Below, piece by piece: positions 1 through 8,970 of a stretch of 50,027 nt of DNA. Under the pieces are notes generated by a model, which saw nothing but the letters and a program-made list of their open reading frames with translations, was not told where the DNA came from and ran no database searches. Made by a program: the position numbers and the translations under genes. The stretch comes from Steroidobacteraceae bacterium (GTDB taxonomy: Bacteria > Pseudomonadota > Gammaproteobacteria > Steroidobacterales > Steroidobacteraceae). Location: the NCBI GenBank assembly GCA_025458905.1, contig JALORN010000022.1:1-50027 (forward strand). Reading direction: 5' to 3'. Position 1 is the stretch's first letter; every line of letters begins with the position of its first letter.

Positions 1-780
1 GATGCTGACCCAGGCGGAGACGTCCAGCAGCCCGCTGTTGGCGTCCTTGCCGGGGTTGAACACCAGGTTGTAGTCGGCCCACCAGGTGATGCCACCGGTC
101 TGGTAGGTCACGCGCGCGCGCTGCTCGCCGCCGCGCGGCGAGGCCAGCAGCCATTCGAGCGTCGGCTTCGTGATCAGCCCGCCCGGCAGCTCCGGGAACT
201 TCACCGCCGAGTACTCGCGCAGCGCGGTGATCGACCCATCGGCGCCGCGCAGCACCAGCCCGTCGGCCGACGAGAGCAGCGTGCCGGAGGCGCTGGCCGC
301 CTGGTTGCCGACGGTGCGCTCCACGCTGACCGGCCGGTCGACGAACTTCTGCAGCAGCTTGTCCGAGCTGACCAGGTCGAACTGGAAGTTCTGCTCGAGC
401 ACGCGCGTCGCCGGATCGGTCAGCGAGCTGAAGGTGACCGTGGTCGGGTCGATCAGCCCCGCGACGTCGGTGAAGCGCAGCGTCGAGCGGCCGGGCTCGA
501 GGCGGATCGGGCGCTCGTGGCGCACCATCGCGTAGCCCGGGACCGCCATGCCGTTGGGCAGGCCGCCGCCCGGCACCGGCCGGTACATCTCCGGCGGGAT
601 CGCACCCGGCGCCGCGGAGCTGTAGATCGTCACCGCCGTGTCGTCGCGCGCGGCACCCTCGCGCGGGCCGTCGCGATCCGCGGCGGCCCCGTTCGTGACC
701 ACGCCTGCACCGACCGCCACTGCGACACCGAGCACCGGCCCCGGACGCCTGCGGGAAGACCCGACCTTCGATCTCGACAT
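1..780 (-). CDS. DUF4139 domain protein, N-terminal part (cut by window edge)
   Basis: This is the first 260 codons of a minus-strand gene that runs off the left edge. The ATG at 780 is followed by an Arg-rich, then Ala/Val/Gly-rich leader of about 34 residues that looks like a signal peptide, so the protein probably acts in the envelope. The mature part contains the segments VRHERPIRLEPG, RFTDVAGLIDPTTV and TGGITWWADYN, which I recognise as typical of DUF4139 proteins (related to MuiA-type proteins). The biochemical role of that family is not known to me. No operon partner is visible; the next gene lies on the opposite strand 345 bp away. Family assignment is from memory of the sequence pattern, and the C-terminal half cannot be judged. 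Confidence 0.8.
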   Translation of the reverse strand, partial: MSRSKVGSSRRRPGPVLGVAVAVGAGVVTNGAAADRDGPREGAARDDTAVTIYSSAAPGAIPPEMYRPVPGGGLPNGMAVPGYAMVRHERPIRLEPGRSTLRFTDVAGLIDPTTVTFSSLTDPATRVLEQNFQFDLVSSDKLLQKFVDRPVSVERTVGNQAASASGTLLSSADGLVLRGADGSITALREYSAVKFPELPGGLITKPTLEWLLASPRGGEQRARVTYQTGGITWWADYNLVFNPGKDANSGLLDVSAWVSI

Positions 781-1125
781 GCCACACCTGCCTCGGCTGA
801 CCTGGATGGTGGATTGAACGCAGCGCGGCGCCCGCCAGGGTCGACGGCGCCGGTGGAAGTGTGAGCCACGGCGCACCCCACCGGGTCGGCCCGATGCACG
901 ATAGGCCGTCGTCCTGAACTGCGGCTGAACCGGCATGAGCGATCGCCCAGTCCGTCCCGAATGGCGTGCTGCCTACCTGTCGCGTACGCTGGCCGTCGCC
1001 CGGCGCAGCACTGGCCCGGCCCGCGCCGCGGCGACCCGCGGCAGCCCGCCGCCGCGGCGCACGCAGCCCGTGCACGACTCGTTGCCGATGTCGATCGCCG
1101 CTATGCTGCGGCCGGTGCCGACCGC
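781..1125. other. Intergenic region between divergent genes (345 bp)
   Basis: No convincing gene is present; short open frames here are GC-rich shadows. A -10-like TATGCT at 1102-1107 (in the context GCTATGCTGCG) faces the plus-strand gene, and a possible TATCGT on the minus strand at 903-898 faces the DUF4139 gene. Neither has a good -35 box. Confidence 0.4.
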
Positions 1126-1881
1126 ATGAACGCCGCCGCCCCCACCGCGACGGCGCCGGCCGCGCGCGAGGCCATGGACCGCGACTTCATCGAAAAGAAC
1201 CAGATCGTCGAGCGCTACCTGCTCGGCAAGCTGCCGCCGCGTGGCGTCGCCGACTTCGAGCGCGTGGTGCGCGAGAACCCGGCGCTGGTCGAGGAGATCG
1301 GCCTCGCCGAGCGGGTGCACCGCGCCGTGAAGCTGATCGAGGCGAGCGGCCAGCCCGAGCTGTGGCAGGAGAAGCCGCGGCAGTTCTGGGAGAAGCCGGG
1401 CTTCGTCGCCGCGATCGGCGGCGCGCTGCTGGTCGCCGCGATCGGCGCCGCCGTGCTCGGCAGCCAGCTCGCCGAGTCGCAGGCGAACGTCGCGAAGCTC
1501 GAGGCGCAGGTCGCCGAGCGACCGATCGACCCGGCCGGCAGCCGCCGCACGCTGACGCTCGTCCCGAGTCGCACCGGCATGCCGGCCGCCGCGATGTTCG
1601 ACATCGGTGGCAGCGGCGCCGAGCTCGTCGAGATCAAGACCGACCTGTCGTGGTCGGGCGCGCGCGCGTTCCGCATCGGCATCGAGCGCGCCGACCAGGG
1701 CACCGTGGCGGTACTGCACAACGTGCTGAAGGATTCCAACGGCCACGTGCGGCTCGCGCTCAACAGCGCCGCGCTCGGGCCCGGCACCTACGAGATGACG
1801 ATCGAGGGGCTGGACTGGCGGGGCGCGGCGAGCCCTGCCGCGTGGGCCGTGTTCGACGTCGCGCCGCGCAAGCCGCGCTGA
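1126..1881 (+). CDS. Single-pass membrane protein resembling an anti-sigma factor
   Basis: The 251-residue protein has a cytoplasmic N-terminal helical part (FIEKNQIVERYLLGKLPP at about 21-38, then VRENPALVEEI) that resembles the sigma-binding region of ECF anti-sigma factors. One transmembrane helix follows at about 93-113, then a short coiled coil (114-131) and a beta-rich C-terminal domain of about 110 residues presumably in the periplasm. No HxxxCxxC zinc motif is present. I chose ATG 1126 because an upstream in-frame start at 961 lies in low-complexity sequence; ATG 1174 is an alternative. No ECF sigma gene lies next to it in this window, so the partner is unknown. The function is inferred from architecture only. 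Confidence 0.6.
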   Translation: MNAAAPTATAPAAREAMDRDFIEKNQIVERYLLGKLPPRGVADFERVVRENPALVEEIGLAERVHRAVKLIEASGQPELWQEKPRQFWEKPGFVAAIGGALLVAAIGAAVLGSQLAESQANVAKLEAQVAERPIDPAGSRRTLTLVPSRTGMPAAAMFDIGGSGAELVEIKTDLSWSGARAFRIGIERADQGTVAVLHNVLKDSNGHVRLALNSAALGPGTYEMTIEGLDWRGAASPAAWAVFDVAPRKPR

Positions 1882-1929
1882 GCCGACGCGGCGCCACGGC
1901 CGCCGGCGCGCCGGACCGTCCGGCCCTGC

Positions 1930-1935
1930 TAACAT
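1930..1935 (+). promoter_or_regulatory. Putative -10 element upstream of the response regulator
   Basis: TAACAT lies in GCTAACATCGCGCG, 43 bp before ATG 1978. The same CTAnnnT-then-GC pattern recurs before other genes in the window. No clear -35 box is visible. Confidence 0.35.
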
Positions 1936-1977
1936 CGCGCGCGGGGTGATGCTCACCTCCCGCCACGGGGCAGCCCG

Positions 1978-2796
1978 ATGCTCTCCGTCCCCCCTGCCGC
2001 ACCGCTGGTCGTCTACGTGGACGACGAGCCCGACCTCGGCCTGCTGGTAGGGCTGACGCTGGAGTCGGGCGGACGGCTGCGCTGCCGAACCTTCACTTCC
2101 GGCGAGTCCGCACTCGCGGCGCTCGGCGGGCTCGAGCCCGCGCTGGTGCTCCTCGACGTGTCGATGCCGGGGCTCGACGGCCCGGCGATCGTCGAACGGA
2201 TGCGCCGGGAACCGCGGTTGCAGGCCGTCCCCTTCGCCTTCGTCACGGCGCGCGGCGCGTCCCACGACGATGCGAGCCTGCGAGGCAGCGGCGCCGTCGC
2301 GATCTTCCGCAAGCCATTCGTGCCGCGCGAACTGCGCGCGCAGGTGCTCGCGCTCTGCGGCGCGCCTGCACTGCCGGCGCCGGGGTCAGGCCCCGGTGCG
2401 TGCGAAGAACCCGCCGGGGCACTGACCGCGGCGACGGCGAGCCTGCTCAGGGGCCGTCGCGAGGCCTTCCTGGAACGGGCCGCGGCGGACACCGCGCGCA
2501 TCGGTGCCCTCGCGGCGCGGCTCGCAGGCGGTGACCCGGCGGCCGCGGCGCCGCTGCGCGACCTCGCGCACCGCCTCGGCGGCGTCGCCGACCTCTACGT
2601 CGCGCCCCAGGTGGCGCGGGCCTGCCACGAACTCGCCGCGCTGGCAGCCGAGGTCGTCGACGCGCGCGCCTCCACGGCATCCGGAGAAGATCGCCTTCCG
2701 CGGCCGGCGAGCGCCGCGGTCGCGGCCGATCTCGTCCGTCGTGCCGCCCGGCTGGCCGCGCTGCTGCCGATCGCCGATCCGGCGCAGCCTCCGTGA
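1978..2796 (+). CDS. Response regulator with receiver and HPt-like domains
   Basis: The 272-residue protein begins with a receiver domain (about 8-128) with the acidic pair D15-D16, the phospho-acceptor D60 in LLDVSMPGLDG, T90 and K112 (FRKPF). The C-terminal half is helical and contains LAHRLGG with H198, which looks like a histidine phosphotransfer site, although the usual Lys after the His-x-Leu is replaced by Gly. There is no DNA-binding output domain, so it probably acts as a relay protein. Its stop overlaps the GTG start of the histidine kinase by 4 nt (GTGA), so the two are very likely co-translated and function together. The HPt call is weaker than the receiver call. Confidence 0.85.
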   Translation: MLSVPPAAPLVVYVDDEPDLGLLVGLTLESGGRLRCRTFTSGESALAALGGLEPALVLLDVSMPGLDGPAIVERMRREPRLQAVPFAFVTARGASHDDASLRGSGAVAIFRKPFVPRELRAQVLALCGAPALPAPGSGPGACEEPAGALTAATASLLRGRREAFLERAAADTARIGALAARLAGGDPAAAAPLRDLAHRLGGVADLYVAPQVARACHELAALAAEVVDARASTASGEDRLPRPASAAVAADLVRRAARLAALLPIADPAQPP

Positions 2797-5540
2797 TCCC
2801 GGGCCGGGTGCCCTGGCAGCATCACCTGTCGGCCGCGCTGCTGCTCGCGGGCAGCCTGCTGGTGCTGCTCGCCTGGGCCGCCGGCTGGCCGTCGGCGTTG
2901 CGCTGGGACGAGGCGGTCCGGCCCGTGCACTTCAACTCGGGGCTGTGCGCCGCGTTGCTGGCCGCGGGGCTGATCTCGCTGACGGCCGGCGCGTCGCGGG
3001 GTGCGGCAGCGTTCGGCCTGCTGGCCCTGCTGCTCGCGGGGGCCACCGCCCTGCAGGAGCTGACGGGCCTCGACCTGGGCATCGACGAGCTGCTGGCGCG
3101 CGACACGCTGGCCGTCGGCACGGACGAGGCCGCGCCCGGACGGATGGCCTCGCTGACGGCGATGGCCTGGACGATCTGCGGCGCGTCGCTGTGCCGCGCA
3201 GCGCTGGCGCGCGACGCGACCCGCGCTTACCTGGCCGCCGCCGCCGGCGCAGTCGCGGCCGGTGCGATGGCCCTGGTCGCCTTCGCCGGCTATGCGGTCG
3301 GGCTGGACGCGGCCTACAGCGCCGGCGGGCGCAACTGGACCTCGCCCCCGTCGGCGCTGCTGATCCTGGCGTTCGCCCTGGGGCTGCTGCTCGAGGCGCG
3401 GCGGCGCCTCGGACCGGCGCGCCTGGCGCTGTCGCAGTGGGCACCGCTGGTGGTCGCGGCCGTGTTCGGCATCGCCGTCATCGCCGCCGCGGCCCGCAGC
3501 ACCGAGCTGCTGCGTGTCTCCGTCGAGGCGCGCGGGCAGGCCTTCGCGGTGCAGCGGGAGGCCGGCCGGCTGGTCGCCGGCGTCACCGACCTGCAGCGCG
3601 GCGCCCGCGGCTACGTGCTGTCCGGCGAATCCGCCAACCTCGATACCTTCGCCGCCGGCCGGGCGCGCATCGACGAGTCGGCCAGCCGGCTGCGGACACT
3701 GGCGCGGCAGGATCCGCCGCTCGCCGCCACGGTCGCGGCACTCGGGCCGCGGATCGACGAGGTCGAGCGCTACGCCGCCGAGCTCCTCGGGCGCTTCCGC
3801 GGCGGCGGGCTCGCGGCCGCGGCACGCCTCGAGCTCGACGGCCGTGGCCGGCGCGGTGTCGACGCGCTGCTCGCGCAGGTGGCGCAGGTCGAGGCGCTGT
3901 CGCAGGGACGGCTCGTGCGCGGCGAGGACGCGCTGCAGCGGAGCCTGCGCAGCCTCGGGCAGCTGCAGGCGCTCGGCGGGCTGCTCGCGCTGTTGCTGGC
4001 GGGCCTGACCGGCCAGGCCATCTACCGCGAGGCGAGCCGGCGCCGCGCGACCGAGCGCTCGCTGCGCACCCTGGCGACGTTCCAGACCGCGATCCTCGAC
4101 TCGGTCGACTACGGCGTCGTCTCCACCGACATGCGTGGCCTGGTCACGTCGATCAACCGGACCGCGGCGCGCTGGCTCGGGTATGCCCCCGGGGAAGTGA
4201 TCGGGCGGCTGACGCCGCTCGCCTGGCACGACCCGGAGGAGTTCGCCGCGCGCCGCGCGGCAAGCGACCGGCCGGCCGCGAAGGCCGGCGCCGGTGGCAT
4301 CGACGGGTTCCTGGTCGACGCGAACCCGGACCGCCCGACCGAGCAGGACTGGACGTTCGTGCGGCGCGACGGCTCGCGCTTCCCGGTGCGCGTCTCGGTG
4401 ACCGCGTTGCGCGACGCCGACGGCACCGAGCAGGGCTACCTCGGCGTGATCACCGACCTCACCGAGTCGCGGCGCCAGGCGGCCACGCTGCTCGAGAGCG
4501 AAGAGCGCTTCCGTCGCGCGTTCGCCGATGCGCCGATCGGCATGGCGCTGGTCGGTCCCGACGGTCGCTGGCTGCGGGTCAACCGTGCGCTGTGCGCGCT
4601 GGTCGGCTACGAGGAAGAGGAACTGCTGCGCAGCGACTTCCAGTCGATCACGCATCCCGAGGACCTCGACCTCGACCTCGGGCAGGTGCAGCGCACGCTC
4701 GCCGGCGAGATCCCCGGCTATCGCATGGAGAAGCGCTACCTGCACCGCGACGGCCACGAGGTCCCGGTGCAGCTCAGCGTATCGCTGGTGCGCGACGGCG
4801 GCGGACGACCGCTGTACTTCGTCTCGCAGATCGAGGACCTGGCCGAACGCCGGCAGGCCGAGCGACAGAAGGACGAGTTCCTCGGCGTCGTCAGCCACGA
4901 GCTGAAGACGCCGCTGACCGCCGTGCTCGGCGCGCTCGACCTGCTGGAGGAGCAGCACGCGGGGGGACTGTCCGGCGGGGCACGCCAGATGGTCGCCATC
5001 GCACAACAGAACGGCGCGCGCCTGCGGCGGCTGGTCGAGGACATCCTCGACGTCGAGCGCCTGCGCAGCGGCACCGTGAGCATGCGACGCGAGCCACTCG
5101 AGCTCGCCGCGGTGCTCGCCGAAGCCGTGGGTGCGCACGAGCCGTACGCCGCCGCGTTCGGCGTACGCCTGCGTCTCGAGTCCCCGCCACCGGACACGAT
5201 GATCGTCGCCGACCACGATCGACTGCTGCAGGTGCTCGCCAACCTGCTGTCGAACGCCGTGAAGTTCTCGGGCCACGGCACCGAGGTGACGGCGCGTGCC
5301 GGACGCGATGCGGGACGCGCGTGGATCGAGGTCGAGGACCAGGGACCGGGAATCCCCGAGTCGTTCCACGAACGCATGTTCGAGCGCTTCGCGCGGGCCG
5401 GGGTGGGCACGGCGCGCGCGACCGCCGGCACCGGACTCGGGCTCTACATCACGCGGCAGCTGGTCGAGGCGATGGGCGGCACGATCGTCCTGCGACCCTC
5501 TCCGGCCACGACCTTCCGCGTGGAACTGCCCGCTGGCTGA
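2793..5540 (+). CDS. Membrane histidine kinase with CHASE3, two PAS, HisKA and HATPase domains
   Basis: The 915-residue protein starts at GTG 2793, overlapping the upstream stop. The N-terminal 230 residues hold several hydrophobic helices. A CHASE3-like sensor segment follows (about 235-390, including QRGARGYVLSGES), then a transmembrane helix near 395-418. Two PAS domains follow; the first contains ILDSVDYGVVSTD and the second FADAPIGMALVGPDGRW. The kinase core has the H-box SHELKTPLTAV with H702, N-box NLLSNAVKFS, and G-boxes DQGPGIP and GTGLGLYI. It should autophosphorylate at H702 and pass phosphate to the receiver-HPt protein, the NarL-type regulator downstream, or both. The signal is unknown. 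It has no C-terminal receiver. Confidence 0.93.
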   Translation: MIPGRVPWQHHLSAALLLAGSLLVLLAWAAGWPSALRWDEAVRPVHFNSGLCAALLAAGLISLTAGASRGAAAFGLLALLLAGATALQELTGLDLGIDELLARDTLAVGTDEAAPGRMASLTAMAWTICGASLCRAALARDATRAYLAAAAGAVAAGAMALVAFAGYAVGLDAAYSAGGRNWTSPPSALLILAFALGLLLEARRRLGPARLALSQWAPLVVAAVFGIAVIAAAARSTELLRVSVEARGQAFAVQREAGRLVAGVTDLQRGARGYVLSGESANLDTFAAGRARIDESASRLRTLARQDPPLAATVAALGPRIDEVERYAAELLGRFRGGGLAAAARLELDGRGRRGVDALLAQVAQVEALSQGRLVRGEDALQRSLRSLGQLQALGGLLALLLAGLTGQAIYREASRRRATERSLRTLATFQTAILDSVDYGVVSTDMRGLVTSINRTAARWLGYAPGEVIGRLTPLAWHDPEEFAARRAASDRPAAKAGAGGIDGFLVDANPDRPTEQDWTFVRRDGSRFPVRVSVTALRDADGTEQGYLGVITDLTESRRQAATLLESEERFRRAFADAPIGMALVGPDGRWLRVNRALCALVGYEEEELLRSDFQSITHPEDLDLDLGQVQRTLAGEIPGYRMEKRYLHRDGHEVPVQLSVSLVRDGGGRPLYFVSQIEDLAERRQAERQKDEFLGVVSHELKTPLTAVLGALDLLEEQHAGGLSGGARQMVAIAQQNGARLRRLVEDILDVERLRSGTVSMRREPLELAAVLAEAVGAHEPYAAAFGVRLRLESPPPDTMIVADHDRLLQVLANLLSNAVKFSGHGTEVTARAGRDAGRAWIEVEDQGPGIPESFHERMFERFARAGVGTARATAGTGLGLYITRQLVEAMGGTIVLRPSPATTFRVELPAG

Positions 5541-5617
5541 GGCACTGGCCACTGCTCGCGAGGTTGCGCTAGGCTGCAACGACGTCGCACGCCCGTGTCC
5601 CATCCCGACGGCTCGAC

Positions 5618-6292
5618 ATGGCTTCCTCCGCTGCAGACCAGGTTCGCCGCACGTTGCGCCTGCTGGTGGTCGACGACCACGACCTGATCCGCCAGGGCCT
5701 GCGCGCGCTGCTCGCCGCCGATCCGTCGATCGAGATCGCCGCAGAGGCCGCAACCGTGCGCGAGGCCGAGGAGCACCTGCGCCGCGAGCAGTTCGACGTG
5801 ATCGTGCTCGACGTCTCGCTGCCGGACGAGACCGGCTGGGACCTGCTCGAGACCATCCGCGCCTCGCCGGCGGCGGCGACGCCGGTGCTGATCCTCAGCA
5901 GCCACGACGACCAGGAGTACGGCATGCTGGCGCTGCGCTCCGGCGCTGCCGGCTACCTGTCGAAGTCCGAGGCGGCGAGCCGCATCGCGGTCGCGATCCA
6001 CCGCGTCGCCGCCGGCGGCCGCTACATCAGCGATGCAGTCGCCGAGCGCCTCGCCACGCTGTTGGTCGGTGGCGGCCCCGCCCTGAGCCCGCACGAGTCG
6101 CTGACGCCGCGCGAGCTGCAGGTGTTGCTGCGCCTGGTCCGCGGCCGGCCCCTGGTCGAGATCGCCGACGAGCTGCACGTCTCGCCGAAGACCGTGACGA
6201 CCTGGCGCACGCGCATCCTCGAGAAGCTCGGTGCCACCAGCAACGCGGACCTCACGCGCTACGCCGTCCGGCACCGCCTGATCGACCAGTAG
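5618..6292 (+). CDS. NarL/FixJ-type response regulator
   Basis: The 224-residue protein has a receiver domain (about 14-130) with D19-D20, acceptor D65 in IVLDVSLPD and K116 in YLSKSE. A LuxR-type helix-turn-helix follows at about 155-215, with the segments LTPRELQVLLRLVRG and LHVSPKTVTTWRTRILEKL. It is expected to bind DNA when phosphorylated. It lies 77 bp after one histidine kinase and about 100 bp before a second one, so either could be its partner; the NarX-like kinase downstream is the usual type for such regulators. The start ATG 5618 is the first in frame that gives a normal receiver N-terminus. Confidence 0.93.
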   Translation: MASSAADQVRRTLRLLVVDDHDLIRQGLRALLAADPSIEIAAEAATVREAEEHLRREQFDVIVLDVSLPDETGWDLLETIRASPAAATPVLILSSHDDQEYGMLALRSGAAGYLSKSEAASRIAVAIHRVAAGGRYISDAVAERLATLLVGGGPALSPHESLTPRELQVLLRLVRGRPLVEIADELHVSPKTVTTWRTRILEKLGATSNADLTRYAVRHRLIDQ

Positions 6293-6296
6293 CCCC

Positions 6297-6320
6297 CGCC
6301 GTCAGGCTTCCCTGACGGCG
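6297..6320. terminator. Perfect hairpin after the NarL-type regulator
   Basis: CGCCGTCAGG and CCTGACGGCG form a 10-bp stem around the loop CTTC, starting 5 nt after the stop codon. No T-run follows on the plus strand (AAAACC instead), so it may stabilise the 3' end or act as a weak or Rho-assisted terminator. Confidence 0.55.
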
Positions 6321-6393
6321 AAAACCGGCTTCCCTCCGCACGCCACGGGCAAGCCCGATTCCGCGCCGCCGGCGCCGCGCGCAGTCTGACGCG

Positions 6394-7569
6394 ATGGACG
6401 AAAGAACCGACGACGGCGAGATCGCCTCGCTCCGCACGCGCCGCCTGCGCGCCCTCAACCTGCTGGAATCCGACGTCGAGCCGTCGCTCGATGCGCTGGC
6501 GCGGGTCGCCGCCCGCGTCTGCGACGTGCCGATCGCCCTGGTCACCCTGCTCAACGGCCACCGCCAGTGGTTCAGGGGCCGCGTCGGCGTGCGCATCTCC
6601 GGCACGCCGATCGAGCACGCGTTCTGCGCCCTCGCGCTGCGCGACGATCGCGAGCTGGTGGTGGCCGACGCCACCCTGGATCCGCGCTTCCTCGACAACC
6701 CGCTCGTCACCGGCGAGCCGAGCATCCGCTTCTATGCAGGCGTGCCGATCCGCATCCCGCCGAGCCTGCCGGTGGGTACGCTGTGCGTGATCGACACCCG
6801 GCCGCGCAGCCTCGACGAGTCGCAGCTGGCGCTGCTGCGCGCGCTGGCCGGCCAGGCCGACCAGGTCCTGGCCCTGCGCGACGCACACTGGACCCTGGAG
6901 CGCCTGCGCGAGCACGAGAAGACGCTCGAGCGCCGGCTGCGCGACGTGGAGCGGGCCGAGGCGCTGCGGATCGCCGCGGAACTGCACGATGGCCTCGGCC
7001 AGGACCTGCTCGGCATGCAGCTGTCGCTGGTCGAGCTGCTGGTGCGACGCGACCGGCTCGACGAGCCGCTCGCGGCGCGGATCGCCGAGCTCTCGGACCT
7101 GGTCGGCCGCGCGGTGAAGCGCTGCCGCGAGATGGCCTATGCGCACACGCCGTACTCCACCGAGGAGCTGGGCCTCGCCCGGGCCCTCGACCGCTACTGC
7201 GAGCGGCTGCGCGAGGCGAGCGGCCGCCTGATCGAGTGCAGCGTCCCCGCGGTGCTGAAGTCGCCACTCGAGGCGGCGACCACCGAGCACCTGCTGCGGA
7301 TCGCACAGGAGGCGATCCGCAACGCCCTGCGCCACGCCGGCGCGCTGCGCATCGACGTGTCGCTGCTCGAGTCGCAACGGCGGCTGTGGCTGACCGTCGA
7401 GGACGACGGTCGCGGCCTGCCGCCGGGTGTGCTGGAGGACCCCGGGGCGGGCCTGCGCGGCATGCTGTTCCGCGCCGAGGAGATCGGCGCGACGCTGACG
7501 TTCAGGAACCAGCAGGGCAGCGGCCTGCAGGTGGAATGCGTCCTGCCGCTGCCCGTCGTGCGACGCTGA
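6394..7569 (+). CDS. GAF-domain histidine kinase of the NarX/HisKA_3 type
   Basis: The 391-residue protein has no transmembrane helix, so it is probably cytosolic. A GAF domain spans about 30-165 (VPIALVTLLNGHRQWF, FYAGVPIR, GTLCVID). A coiled linker follows (about 165-190), then the HisKA_3 dimerisation site ELHDGLGQ with H198, and an ATPase domain with TEHLLRIAQEAIRNALRHA as N-box, DDGRGLP and GAGLRGM. This kinase class normally phosphorylates NarL/FixJ regulators, and one lies just upstream on the same strand, so I infer a cognate pair. The ligand of the GAF domain is not evident from the sequence. Confidence 0.92.
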   Translation: MDERTDDGEIASLRTRRLRALNLLESDVEPSLDALARVAARVCDVPIALVTLLNGHRQWFRGRVGVRISGTPIEHAFCALALRDDRELVVADATLDPRFLDNPLVTGEPSIRFYAGVPIRIPPSLPVGTLCVIDTRPRSLDESQLALLRALAGQADQVLALRDAHWTLERLREHEKTLERRLRDVERAEALRIAAELHDGLGQDLLGMQLSLVELLVRRDRLDEPLAARIAELSDLVGRAVKRCREMAYAHTPYSTEELGLARALDRYCERLREASGRLIECSVPAVLKSPLEAATTEHLLRIAQEAIRNALRHAGALRIDVSLLESQRRLWLTVEDDGRGLPPGVLEDPGAGLRGMLFRAEEIGATLTFRNQQGSGLQVECVLPLPVVRR

Positions 7570-7617
7570 CCGACACGGACGCGGCGCCCCAGGGCGCAGC
7601 GCCCGCGTCTCTCGCCC

Positions 7618-8817
7618 TCAGATCACCTTGATCACGATCTTGCCGACGCCCTCGCCGGCGCGGATCGCGTCGTAGGCCTTCACCGCCTCGGCGTACGGCA
7701 CCACCTCCGAGATCGAGGCCTTCAGCCGGTTCTGCGCCATCGCCGCGAGCAGGCTCTCGAGCATCGTGCGGCTGCCGGCACTGATCGCCTTCAGCATCAG
7801 GTTCTTGATGTACATGCCGTTCATGTTAGGCGGGTTCGGCGGCGGCCGCCCGGTGCCGATCATCACCACGCGGGCATCGACCGCGCAGGCGGCCATCGAC
7901 TGGTCGAGCGTCGCCGGGCCGACGTTCTCGAGCACCACGCTCGCGCCGCGCCCGCCGGTCTTCTCGACGACCTCGCGGCCCCATTGCGGATTGGTCCGGT
8001 AGTTGACGGTCACGTCGGCACCGATCTGCCGCATCTGTGCGAGCTTCTCGTCCGACGAGGAGGTGACGACCACGCGCGCGCCCGCGGCCTTCGCGAGCCT
8101 CACGCCCCAGGTGGAGACGCCGCCGGTGCCGAGCGACAGCACGACGTCGTCCGAGCGCACCCGGGCGACCTCGTGCAGCGCGTGCCAGGCGGTGAGTCCG
8201 GAGCCCGTCACCGTCGCAGCGTCTTCCCAGGACACGCCCTCGGGCAGCACCGCGAGGCTGCTGGTCGGCAGCAGCACCAGCTCGCCCAGCCAGCCGTCGA
8301 TGGTGTTGCCGACGTCGGCCGCGTAGTTGGACGGGTTCCAGGGCCCGCTGACCCAGGTCGCCCAGTGACAGCAGGTGACGCGATCGCCGGGCTTGATCCG
8401 CACCTCGCCGGCCCCGACCGCGAGCACTTCGCCCGAGCCTTCGCTGAGCGGGATGCGCGTCGGCGGACGCGGGCCGGGAGGCACCGGGAACATCTGGATC
8501 GCGATGCCCTGGTCGCGCGCGGCGATGCCGACGTAGTGGACGCGAACCAGCGCCATCCCGGGCCCTGGGACCGGTACCGGGCGCTCGACGCGCACCACGG
8601 TCTGGAAGCTCTTCTGCTCGCCGATCTGCCAGACCGTGGTCCGGCCGCGCGGCACCTCGCCGATCACCGCGGCCGCCGGCGCCCCGCGCCCGCCCGCCGC
8701 ACCGGTCGCCGCGGCAGCCACCGTCCCCGCACTCGCGCCGGCGACCGTCGCCGCGGCACCCGCCGCGGACCCTGCCAGCATCGACCGGCGCGACACGCGC
8801 CTGCTCTCCCTCGCCAT
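7618..8817 (-). CDS. Zinc-type medium-chain dehydrogenase / quinone oxidoreductase with Tat-like leader
   Basis: From ATG 8817, preceded by GGAGGA at good spacing, the gene encodes 399 residues. The N-terminus has twin arginines (SRRSMLAG) followed by an Ala/Gly-rich stretch to about residue 43, like a Tat signal. The rest is a medium-chain dehydrogenase: a GroES-like N-domain (DQGIAIQMFP, GSGEVLAVGAGEV, GDRVTCCHW) and a Rossmann domain with LSLGTGGVSTWGVRLAKAAGA. The cysteine cluster for structural zinc of classical alcohol dehydrogenases is not seen. Substrate is unknown. A Tat leader on an NAD(P)-binding enzyme is odd, since those cofactors are scarce outside the cytoplasm. The gene stands alone, convergent with the upstream kinase gene. 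Confidence 0.88.
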   Translation of the reverse strand: MARESRRVSRRSMLAGSAAGAAATVAGASAGTVAAAATGAAGGRGAPAAAVIGEVPRGRTTVWQIGEQKSFQTVVRVERPVPVPGPGMALVRVHYVGIAARDQGIAIQMFPVPPGPRPPTRIPLSEGSGEVLAVGAGEVRIKPGDRVTCCHWATWVSGPWNPSNYAADVGNTIDGWLGELVLLPTSSLAVLPEGVSWEDAATVTGSGLTAWHALHEVARVRSDDVVLSLGTGGVSTWGVRLAKAAGARVVVTSSSDEKLAQMRQIGADVTVNYRTNPQWGREVVEKTGGRGASVVLENVGPATLDQSMAACAVDARVVMIGTGRPPPNPPNMNGMYIKNLMLKAISAGSRTMLESLLAAMAQNRLKASISEVVPYAEAVKAYDAIRAGEGVGKIVIKVI

Positions 8818-8970
8818 GTATGCTCCTCCGTGGATGGGCGGCGCGCCGGCGGCAGGCCCGCCTGCCCCGTGGCCACGTGCGACGTTACCAGCCCCGAATC
8901 GGTTGCGTCGGTTCACCTGCGGGTGCGTCGCACGCGGTGCGACCACCCGCTTGCCCGGAGGGCCGTCCAC

